A stretch of 64,000 bases of DNA from NCBI GenBank assembly GCA_009781175.1, contig WQYQ01000002.1, positions 186,001 to 250,000 on the forward strand, written 5' to 3'. The position numbers and the translations under genes are program-made. Below the pieces are notes generated by a model that saw only the letters and a list, made by a program, of their open reading frames with translations, had not been told where the DNA came from and did not search any database. Below are positions 58,186-64,000 of the stretch, in pieces. How positions within the stretch are numbered: the stretch's first letter is position 1; the number at the start of each line of letters is the position of its first letter. The stretch comes from Betaproteobacteria bacterium (GTDB lineage: Bacteria; Pseudomonadota; Gammaproteobacteria; Burkholderiales; Rhodocyclaceae).

Positions 58186-59223
58186 TCAAACAACCCGCAG
58201 CAAGGCAGGCCCCTCGCAGAGCGTGCCGATTTCCGCCGCCTGATTGAAGCCGTCCGCGCGAAAGGCGGCGAGCACCGCATCCACCGCTGTAGGAGCGCAG
58301 GAAACAAGCAGGCCGCCGGATGTCTGCGGATCAGTTAGTAGCGTGCGCTGCCAAGCTTCAAGCGATGCGGGCGAGAGAATACTTTCGCCGTAGCTGTTCC
58401 AATTGCGGCTCGTCGCGCCGGTCGCCAAGCCTTCGCGCGCGAAACCAAGGGCCGTTTCGATCAGCGGCAAGGCTTCGAAACGAATCTGCGCCGCGAGCCT
58501 GGAGCCGCGGCAGATTTCGAGTAGATGGCCGGCCAGCCCGAAGCCCGTCACATCGGTCAAGGCATGCACTCCGTCAAGCTCCGCGAGCCGCGCGCCGACG
58601 CGGTTCAGTTGGGTCGTATGGCGGATCATCTCGGCATAACCCGCCGCGCCGAGCCGGCCTTTCTTGATCGCGGACGACAGCACGCCGACACCAAGCGGCT
58701 TGCCGAGAATCAGCGCATCGCCCGCGCGTGCGTCCGAGTTGCGCCGCACGCGCGCCGGATGCACGAGGCCCATGACGACGAGCCCATAGATCGGCTCCGG
58801 AATATCGATCGAATGTCCGCCCGCAATCGGAACGCCCGCCTCGCGGCAAATCGCGCTGCCGCCTTCAAGGACCCGGCCGATGACATCGAGCGGCAGTTTG
58901 TCGAGCGGCATACCCAGCAGCGAAAGCGCCATGATCGGCGTGCCGCCCATCGCGTAAACATCCGAAACCGCATTCGTCGCGGCGATGCGGCCAAAGTCAT
59001 ACGGATCGTCGACGACAGGCGTAAAGAAATCGGTCGTCGCGACCAGCGCCTGTTCTTCGTTGAGCTTGTAAACCGCGGCATCGTCCGAAGTTTCTGTTCC
59101 CACCATGAGCGCCGGCGGTACGATACCGGGCGGCGCTTTTGCCAGGAGTTGTTGCAGCACGCCCGGCGCGATCTTGCAGCCGCAGCCTCCGCCCGGAGAA
59201 AACTGGGTCAGTTTAATTTCCAT
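58186..59223 (-). CDS. selD: Selenide, water dikinase
   Basis: 345 residues. It makes selenophosphate for Sec-tRNA synthesis. The active-site motif GGGCGCK gives Cys14, Cys16 and Lys17, matching C17, C19 and K20 of E. coli SelD. The first Cys codon is TGC, so this SelD is not itself a selenoprotein. GGTPIMAL, GGHSIDIPEP and DPQTSGGLL match the AIRS fold. It completes a selABCD set within 6 kb. Confidence 0.96.
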   Translation of the reverse strand: MEIKLTQFSPGGGCGCKIAPGVLQQLLAKAPPGIVPPALMVGTETSDDAAVYKLNEEQALVATTDFFTPVVDDPYDFGRIAATNAVSDVYAMGGTPIMALSLLGMPLDKLPLDVIGRVLEGGSAICREAGVPIAGGHSIDIPEPIYGLVVMGLVHPARVRRNSDARAGDALILGKPLGVGVLSSAIKKGRLGAAGYAEMIRHTTQLNRVGARLAELDGVHALTDVTGFGLAGHLLEICRGSRLAAQIRFEALPLIETALGFAREGLATGATSRNWNSYGESILSPASLEAWQRTLLTDPQTSGGLLVSCAPTAVDAVLAAFRADGFNQAAEIGTLCEGPALLRVV

Positions 59224-59580
59224 GAATCAATCGTCTTTCGAATACATATAGTGAATTGCACATCCCGGCGGAAAATCAGAAACGGTCGCTAGAAAGAATT
59301 CGGGATCACAGCGTGATTTAAACCATGGGCCCAGGCAACTATTGCCCCCAGCGTAACAAATCGAAACGATTCCGGCTACCAAGCTCATACAGTGAAACTC
59401 AATCACCTCCATGCGCCGGTTACAATCGTTTTTTCTGAAAAACGCTTAATTATCAATTTATTAAGCCCATTTTCAAAAATCATCTCTCAAGCGATTTCTA
59501 AACCCCTCTCTACAATAAAATGGCTTTCGCGGCATAAGAAAACGGCATGCCGGCAAGCGCGATGGAACCTTTTTTGACAA
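59224..59580. other. 357-bp intergenic region before rpoH
   Basis: The divergent promoter region of selD and rpoH. It is A+T-rich between 59400 and 59520 and contains a perfect dyad GCTTAAT-N9-ATTAAGC (59444-59466). A TTGACA (59574-59579) sits immediately before the CIRCE operator. No gene is supported. Confidence 0.6.
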
Positions 59581-59607
59581 TTAGCACTCCCACCTCCCGA
59601 GTGCTAA
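59581..59607 (+). promoter_or_regulatory. CIRCE operator upstream of rpoH
   Basis: TTAGCACTC-N9-GAGTGCTAA is a perfect CIRCE inverted repeat, the HrcA-repressor site, with the exact 9-base spacing. It is 31 bases before the rpoH start. TAAAAT at its right end may be part of the -10. HrcA itself is not encoded in the window. Confidence 0.95.
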
Positions 59608-59637
59608 AATTGATCTGGCAGCAAAAGGAGCGATTTG

Positions 59638-60495
59638 ATGACGACATCCCTGTCCTTCCCCATCCCGTCAGTATTGGGCAGCGTGGATCAATACATCCAG
59701 GCCGCGAACCGTTTCCCTATCCTCACCGAGGAGCAGGAGCTTTCGCTCGCCCGCAGACTGCGCGATGAGCAGGACCTGGAAGCCGCGCGGGAATTGGTGC
59801 TCTCGCATCTGCGGCTGGTCGTTTCGGTTGCGCGCAACTACATGGGCTACGGCCTGCCGCATAGCGATCTGATTCAGGAAGGCAACATCGGCCTGATGAA
59901 AGCCGTCAAACGCTTCGACCCGGATCGCGGCGTGCGGCTCGTGAGCTTCGCGATCCACTGGATCAAGGCCGAGATCCATGAATATATCCTGAAGAACTGG
60001 CGCATCGTCAAAATCGCGACGACCAAGGCGCAACGCAAGCTGTTCTTCAACCTGCGCAGTCTCAAACAGGACACCGGCACGCTGAGTCCCACGGAAGTCG
60101 CGGCGATGGCGCAAACGCTGGGCGTCAAACCCGAAGAAGTGCGCGAAATGGAAACCCGCTTCTCGGGCGGCGACGTCCCGCTCGAACTCGGCCCCGAGGA
60201 AGACGACGATCACCGGATCGCACCGATTGCCTATCTTGCCGATTCGCATGCCGAGCCAAGCGCGGTCATCGCCACGCGCAAACGCGACCGGCTGCACGGC
60301 GAAGGCATAGAAAGCGCATTGGAAAAGCTCGACGCCCGCAGCCGCGACATCATCCGCCGCCGCTGGCTGGCCGACGACGAATCGGCCACCTTGCAAGAGT
60401 TGGCTGATGAATACGGCGTTTCGGCCGAGCGGATTCGCCAGATCGAAACCAAGGCGATGCAGAAAATGCGCGACTCGCTGGCAGAGTATGTTTAA
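59638..60495 (+). CDS. rpoH: Heat-shock sigma factor RpoH (sigma-32)
   Basis: 285 residues from the ATG at 59638, seven bases after AAAGGAG; the TTG three bases earlier is too close. Region 2 has LIQEGNIGLMKAVKRFDP and FAIHWIKAEIHEYI. The RpoH box QRKLFFNLR is perfect. Region 4 (LQELADEYGVSAERIRQIE) is intact. It directs chaperone and protease genes. Transcription is likely under HrcA through CIRCE, and a terminator follows. Confidence 0.97.
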   Translation: MTTSLSFPIPSVLGSVDQYIQAANRFPILTEEQELSLARRLRDEQDLEAARELVLSHLRLVVSVARNYMGYGLPHSDLIQEGNIGLMKAVKRFDPDRGVRLVSFAIHWIKAEIHEYILKNWRIVKIATTKAQRKLFFNLRSLKQDTGTLSPTEVAAMAQTLGVKPEEVREMETRFSGGDVPLELGPEEDDDHRIAPIAYLADSHAEPSAVIATRKRDRLHGEGIESALEKLDARSRDIIRRRWLADDESATLQELADEYGVSAERIRQIETKAMQKMRDSLAEYV

Positions 60496-60522
60496 CTGCC
60501 GTCTTCCATAGTGAATCGATTG

Positions 60523-60553
60523 AAAAAGCCTGCTGAAAATCGCAGGCTTTTTT
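60523..60553 (+). terminator. Rho-independent terminator of rpoH
   Basis: AAAAAGCCTGC and GCAGGCTTTTTT arms with an 8-base loop and a T-run. The same stem sequence recurs after the lipoprotein gene (61531). Confidence 0.9.
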
Positions 60554-61040
60554 CTGGCTATTTGATTTCGAGTCACCCCAGCTTAAAGGCCGGAGATTCC
60601 TCGATACGGTTTAGGGGAGCCCTCGACTCCATAAACAATTGTCTCGCTTACCCCGCCATCAATGACGGGGATTACGCTCGACGCGTGTTCAATCGCGTTT
60701 TTGCCATACCGTAGCGTGAACGCCTCAGGCAAGCGCAAGTTTTACAAAGGTTTTTTGCAGGTTCGGAGGCAAATCCAGACTCCAAACCCGGCCCGATCCG
60801 CACCCCACAGGTTCACCTGAAAACCGCGCTACGGCTGGATTTAGACAAAATATTTCAGACAGAGGACGCTCGATAAACATGGCAAAGTCCGCCGTGCGTA
60901 AGCCGAGGCTTCGTCTTTCGGGCTCCCCATAAGGCATTGCACAGATGGGAATGACGCCACACAATGTATTGGCATCCTGTGCGCAGCTTTGTCGGCCGTG
61001 CCAGGGATACTTGTGTAATTCACTTCAGAGGAGGTCAGCG
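60554..61040. other. 487-bp intergenic region after rpoH
   Basis: No gene is supported on either strand. A short dyad (CCCCGCCATCAATGACGGGG, near 60650-60670) and an A-rich patch (60845-60860) are present. The 5' part of the lipoprotein message, ending in a strong GAGGAGG site, starts somewhere here. Confidence 0.5.
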
Positions 61041-61484
61041 ATGGCAATAAAGTTTCTTTCTCGGCTGGGAATGATGCTGGTGGCGGTGCTCTTGGCCGCA
61101 TGCGCCACCCAGCCTCCCCAAGCCGACCAAATGAGAATCAGGGAAGGCGTCATTGAGCAAATCACTCCGACCCAGATTCAGGGTTCGGACCACGCAGGCG
61201 TCGGTGCCATTCTGGGCGGTATCGCCGGAATCGGGCTAGGCAGTCTGATCGGACAAGGCACCGGGCGGGATGTCGCAATGGCGGCCGGCGCGATCGGCGG
61301 AACGGTGGCTGGCGCGCAGGCTGGGCGCAACTTCGCCACACCGATTGCCGGTCAGCAGATATTCGTGCGCACAACCAGCGGCGTTCTCGTCGAGGTCACA
61401 CAACCCGTCGACCACAGTCTCCGCGTCGGCCAGAACGTCTGGATTCAAGGTAACGGAGAAAACGCGCGCGTTATCCCCCGCTGA
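61041..61484 (+). CDS. Glycine-zipper outer-membrane lipoprotein
   Basis: 147 residues from MAIKFLSRLGMMLVAVLLAACA; the ATG follows GAGGAGG and the longer ORF adds no signal. The lipobox is LAAC. The body has a glycine-zipper 2TM segment (GVGAILGGIAGIGLGSLIGQ, AMAAGAIGGTVAGAQAG), as in Rickettsia 17 kDa-type antigens and SlyB/PcpY-like proteins. The C-terminus is a beta domain. It probably supports outer-membrane integrity. It is followed by a terminator. Confidence 0.88.
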   Translation: MAIKFLSRLGMMLVAVLLAACATQPPQADQMRIREGVIEQITPTQIQGSDHAGVGAILGGIAGIGLGSLIGQGTGRDVAMAAGAIGGTVAGAQAGRNFATPIAGQQIFVRTTSGVLVEVTQPVDHSLRVGQNVWIQGNGENARVIPR

Positions 61485-61530
61485 CCGCGAGTCAGACACA
61501 AGCCCCGCTATTCATGGTGGGATCAAATTG

Positions 61531-61562
61531 AAAAAGCCTGTGGAAAATTCGCAGGCTTTTTT
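61531..61562 (+). terminator. Rho-independent terminator after the lipoprotein gene
   Basis: AAAAAGCCTG...CAGGCTTTTTT stem with an 11-base loop. The sequence matches the rpoH terminator stem and may be a copied module. Confidence 0.85.
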
Positions 61563-61570
61563 ATTCTGCG

Positions 61571-61643
61571 GCGTCCAGGCCGAAAACAACACGACAGCTC
61601 ATCGCACCTTGGCGTGTTCCGCGACCAAACGGGCGCGCACCCG
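61571..61643. repeat. 73-bp dispersed repeat, copy A
   Basis: About 82% identical (13 mismatches in 73 by hand) to 63010-63082, same orientation. On the minus strand both copies keep a frame that ends LVAEHAKxR followed by TGA, hinting at a relic of a gene 3' end. The two copies bracket the VapBC modules. Confidence 0.7.
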
Positions 61644-61690
61644 ATCAAGCGTAACGGCGCGAAACGGCTCGTCACAGCATCGCCTGATGC

Positions 61691-61696
61691 TATAAT
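61691..61696 (+). promoter_or_regulatory. -10 box of the first vapBC operon
   Basis: A perfect TATAAT lies 25 bases before the GTG start of vapB. The -35 is weak (TCGTCA at 61669-61674, 16-base spacing). VapB-type repression would act here. Confidence 0.6.
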
Positions 61697-61721
61697 TCGT
61701 GCATCTATTAAGGAGATTTCA

Positions 61722-61919
61722 GTGCGTACTACCATTGCGCTTGATGATGACCTGATCGCCAAAGCTCGGGCTTATACGGGCGTGGAGGAAAAAACCGCAC
61801 TCGTGCGCGAAGCGCTGAAAGCTTTGATTCAGCGTGAGGCGGCGAAGCGGCTTGCGAATCTCGGGGGAAGCCAGCCGGGCATTGAGGGGGTGCCACGCCG
61901 ACGGCAGGACATTAAATGA
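61722..61919 (+). CDS. vapB: VapB-type ribbon-helix-helix antitoxin
   Basis: 65 residues from GTG (RTTIALDDDLIAKARAYTG), six bases after AGGAG. It is a short RHH antitoxin whose N-terminal strand binds DNA. The C-terminus (GGSQPGIEGVPRRRQD) is the toxin contact region. It overlaps vapC as ATGA. The ORF upstream of GTG lacks similarity. Confidence 0.88.
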   Translation: MRTTIALDDDLIAKARAYTGVEEKTALVREALKALIQREAAKRLANLGGSQPGIEGVPRRRQDIK

Positions 61920-62287
61920 TCCTCGTTGATACATCGGTCTGGATCGACCACATCAACATCGCTGACCCAATGCTCATTACCCTGCTTCAAGAGAGACGTG
62001 TGTTGGTTCACGCCTACGTGATAGGTGAGGTTTCACTCGGCAGTTTACGCGACCGTGAGGCAGTGCTGGGTGCGCTGCTCGATTTGCCGCGCGCGCCAGT
62101 CGCAACGCCGGAAGAGATGTTTTACTTGATCGAGAGCGAAGGTTTATTCAATCGCGGAATCGGATATGTGGACACGGCGCTATTGGCATCGGCGCGCCTG
62201 CAACCTGGTGTCACCCTCTGGACTCGCGACAAACGCTTGAAAAAGGTCGCAGACGAACTCAATCTCGGGGCGCCGCTCACACATTAG
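61916..62287 (+). CDS. vapC: VapC PIN-domain ribonuclease toxin
   Basis: 123 residues. D5 in LVDTSVW, E in VIGEVSLG, and D in YVDTALLASA and LWTRDKRL match the four acidic PIN positions. It cuts RNA when free of VapB. The neighbouring convergent toxin (62322-62702) has the same DTSVW, LGE and LLAS motifs. Confidence 0.9.
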   Translation: MILVDTSVWIDHINIADPMLITLLQERRVLVHAYVIGEVSLGSLRDREAVLGALLDLPRAPVATPEEMFYLIESEGLFNRGIGYVDTALLASARLQPGVTLWTRDKRLKKVADELNLGAPLTH

Positions 62288-62321
62288 ACGACGAAAAATG
62301 CGTGCTGATTGGAGCACACGA

Positions 62322-62702
62322 TCAGTGCAGAGTGGAGCGGTGCATTACGCCGAAGCGCTCCGCCAATGCAGACAGCCGCTTATCAAGTGTCCATAGCTCG
62401 ATACCCTGTGTTACCAACGTGGACGCCAGAAGCATCAGGTCCACCAAACCGCAGCCTGCGCCAAACAAGCGCTCTCGCTCGATGAAATCCATCACCTCTC
62501 GAATACTCGCCTGCTGGGCTTGCTGCAAACTCCCGAGGTTAGCCAGTGTCTGAACTCGATTGGGAGGCGTGCCGCAAGCGATTTCACCCAAAACCAGCGG
62601 ATGCGCCACCACGCGGTCAAGTTCGAGTAAATCCGTCAGTGCATCGTTGCACAGACGGAAGTGGTCGCCCCAAACCGACGTGTCTACGAGAACGCCTTTC
62701 AT
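62322..62702 (-). CDS. vapC: Second VapC PIN-domain toxin
   Basis: 126 residues, clearly related to the first VapC ([42 protein letters not shown]). The acidic PIN residues are kept. Its ATG overlaps the preceding vapB stop as ATGA. It ends 34 bases from the first vapC, tail to tail. Confidence 0.9.
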   Translation of the reverse strand: MKGVLVDTSVWGDHFRLCNDALTDLLELDRVVAHPLVLGEIACGTPPNRVQTLANLGSLQQAQQASIREVMDFIERERLFGAGCGLVDLMLLASTLVTQGIELWTLDKRLSALAERFGVMHRSTLH

Positions 62703-62902
62703 CGCTGCGCATCCTCTCGACGGCGAGGAATATCCTGCATTTCCGGCATGCTGCCGCCAAGAGCCGCGAGCCGCTTAGCTGCTTGAACGCGCACGAATGT
62801 CTTGATGGCCTCCCGGAACAGGTCGGCTTTGTCCATCGTTGGGTCGGCCACTTCCAGCGCCCGCTCGTACAGGGCGTCATCAATCGTCACGGTCGTTCGC
62901 AT
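62699..62902 (-). CDS. vapB: Second VapB-type antitoxin
   Basis: 67 residues ([18 protein letters not shown]...[13 protein letters not shown] in parts), related to the first VapB: both start RTT(I/V) with the IDD/LDD motif and end in GGS...RRR. A GAGG ribosome site precedes it. The A+T-rich sequence upstream (TATTTGAT on the minus strand) may be the promoter. Confidence 0.9.
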   Translation of the reverse strand: MRTTVTIDDALYERALEVADPTMDKADLFREAIKTFVRVQAAKRLAALGGSMPEMQDIPRRREDAQR

Positions 62903-63009
62903 AGGAACCTCGCAGCATCAAATATGATGCAAACGTGACTCAAAATGGATGTTTTAGCAAGCTACGCTTTCGCGAGCCGATCCTTTAAAGATCGAAGCTG
63001 CCAAGCGGT

Positions 63010-63082
63010 GCCTCCAGGCCGAAAACAGCGCGACGGCTCATCGCGTTTTGGCGTGTTCGGCCACCAAACGAACCCGCACCTG
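63010..63082. repeat. 73-bp dispersed repeat, copy B
   Basis: Partner of 61571-61643 in direct orientation. It lies between the second vapB and the end of the secreted-protein gene. Confidence 0.7.
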
Positions 63083-63108
63083 TTTCTGAAAAAACGACTG
63101 GCTTGATG

Positions 63109-63579
63109 TCATCTCGGCGTGCAAACGAGCCACACATCGGAACCCTCGTTCACGTAGGCGCGCAACTGGCCGCTCTTGGTGTCTCGATAGTAGCTGCCAT
63201 CAGTGGCATCAGAAAGTCGCGCGGCCGTGGCGATGGCGACGAGCCTCGCGCTGACTTTGGGAAAGATTGCGGAATAAACGTCACCGTCGTAACCTTCGCC
63301 ATCTTCATCCACGCTACCTTCGCCGTTCGCCCAAACGTTGATCATGGTTACGTCGAAACCAAAGACGCTGATCGGCGATGGGAGTATGTATCTGTACTTG
63401 ACCTTGGCAGGTTTAGCACCCAAAGCCTTCAGGGCCTTGAGCACGGATGTAGCCTTGCCGTCGCGAATATTGCATTCCAGTGCCTTGGTAACGATAGCGA
63501 CCGCTGCTGCGCGGGAGTCTGCGGCATGTGCGGACACGGCAATGAGGCTAAGGGCGATGGTGATGAGAGTGTTTTTCAT
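63109..63579 (-). CDS. Small secreted protein of unknown function
   Basis: 156 residues with a Sec signal peptide (MKNTLITIALSLIAVSAHA|A). The mature part has two Cys (ALECNI near the start, WLVCTPR at the end) that could pair, and a C-terminal region rich in Tyr, Ser and Asp (ATDGSYYRDTKSGQL). I know no family. It may pair with the gene cut by the window end, which is also Cys-containing and on the same strand. Confidence 0.78.
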   Translation of the reverse strand: MKNTLITIALSLIAVSAHAADSRAAAVAIVTKALECNIRDGKATSVLKALKALGAKPAKVKYRYILPSPISVFGFDVTMINVWANGEGSVDEDGEGYDGDVYSAIFPKVSARLVAIATAARLSDATDGSYYRDTKSGQLRAYVNEGSDVWLVCTPR

Positions 63580-63779
63580 GGGGTTTCTCTCTATTCAGTG
63601 CCACACAGGCGTTCGGCGGGTTGAAGAAACCAATTGATTTATTTGAACGGGGCGGCTTCTTCAGATTCTGGATGCCAAACTTGGTTTGACGCGGCGGTTG
63701 CCGTGCTTTATCGAAGGCATCAACCTGTTTCTGTGTTCCGCATCTGATTGGATCGCCACGGTCCGCATCGCGTCACCCA

Positions 63780-64000
63780 TCACACGCACCGCACATTCGA
63801 CAACACCAGCCGGGTGACCTGGCTGGACTTCTGCATCAGCGGATCGGTAATCACGTCCTTGTTGATGAGCGCCTTCGTGCCCGCTACATACGGCCCGATT
63901 GCGATGGGCTCATTCCTAATCATCCCGCCAGCGTCGTTGAACATAGCGACGTTGAGCATCAGTCCGGTCTTGCAGCTCTTGTCGTAGGTAAGGTCGCCAA
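63780..64000 (-). CDS. 3' end of an unknown gene, cut by the window edge
   Basis: On the minus strand an open frame of 73 codons runs from the window end to TGA at 63780-63782. It reads GDLTYDKSCKTGLMLNVAMFN...SSQVTRLVLSNVRCV (two parts) and looks like real protein rather than a shadow frame. Two Cys residues could form a disulfide in a secreted protein. I do not recognise it. The gap to 63579 (about 200 bases) would be the upstream region of the secreted-protein gene. Confidence 0.6.
   Translation of the reverse strand, partial: GDLTYDKSCKTGLMLNVAMFNDAGGMIRNEPIAIGPYVAGTKALINKDVITDPLMQKSSQVTRLVLSNVRCV

Noticed and set aside
59574-59610. TTGACA and TAAAAT as an rpoH sigma-70 promoter
   Set aside because: The spacing is 25 bases, too long for a sigma-70 promoter.
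61571-61720. Minus-strand frame through the 73-bp repeat as a gene
   Set aside because: It would overlap the vapBC promoter and has no start codon with a ribosome site; it is more likely a relic.

Overview
The window reads as a high-GC Gram-negative chromosome, most likely a betaproteobacterium (a Rhodocyclales-like lineage is my inference). The support is the gene order lolB-ispE-tRNA-Gln-prs-rplY-pth-ychF, a TPR protein next to lolB, ftsY near ftsE-ftsX, outer-membrane lipoproteins and a large autotransporter. There is no rRNA, no CRISPR array, no phage and no intact insertion sequence.

1-12.8 kb is a catabolic region. It holds a 5'-truncated trimethylamine-dehydrogenase-like flavoprotein, an MFS transporter, a small secreted protein, an aldehyde dehydrogenase with a near-consensus sigma-54 (-24/-12) promoter, a sigma-54 activator paired with a PAS-only protein, EtfA, and a 1030-residue protein that fuses a membrane haem/Fe-S ETF:quinone oxidoreductase to EtfB. 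TMADH-type enzymes pass electrons to ETF, so the region can be read as substrate oxidation, then ETF, then the quinone pool, with the ALDH removing the aldehyde. The natural substrate is open, because several active-site positions differ from TMADH.

13.1-24.1 kb is a defence-type island on the minus strand: type III restriction (res), dinD, type III modification (mod), two unknown genes and a helicase with a RelE/ParE-like N-terminus. The last four genes are tightly packed. A 62-bp tandem duplication sits between res and ychF.

24.1-41.1 kb is housekeeping: ychF, pth, rplY, prs, tRNA-Gln, ispE, lolB, a TPR protein, mutM, a dynamin-like GTPase, ferredoxin, coaD, rsmD, ftsY, a GNAT protein, ftsE, ftsX, a PfkB-family kinase, tpx and a hemerythrin-like protein. 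Two copies of a ~144-bp element with terminal inverted repeats bracket ftsY.

41.2-53.0 kb holds a 1758-residue autotransporter and a dipeptide/oligopeptide ABC transporter operon (substrate-binding protein, two permeases, two ATPases) interrupted by a Phd/PIN toxin-antitoxin pair.

53.0-59.2 kb is a selenocysteine cassette: selA, selB, tRNA-Sec and selD. A GcvH-like lipoyl-domain protein and a DsrE-like protein lie directly downstream of tRNA-Sec. A receiver-domain protein lies between selA and selD. I see no selenoprotein gene in the window.

59.2-64 kb holds rpoH under a perfect CIRCE operator, a glycine-zipper lipoprotein, two convergent VapBC modules bounded by a 73-bp repeat, a small secreted protein, and the 3' end of another gene cut by the window edge.
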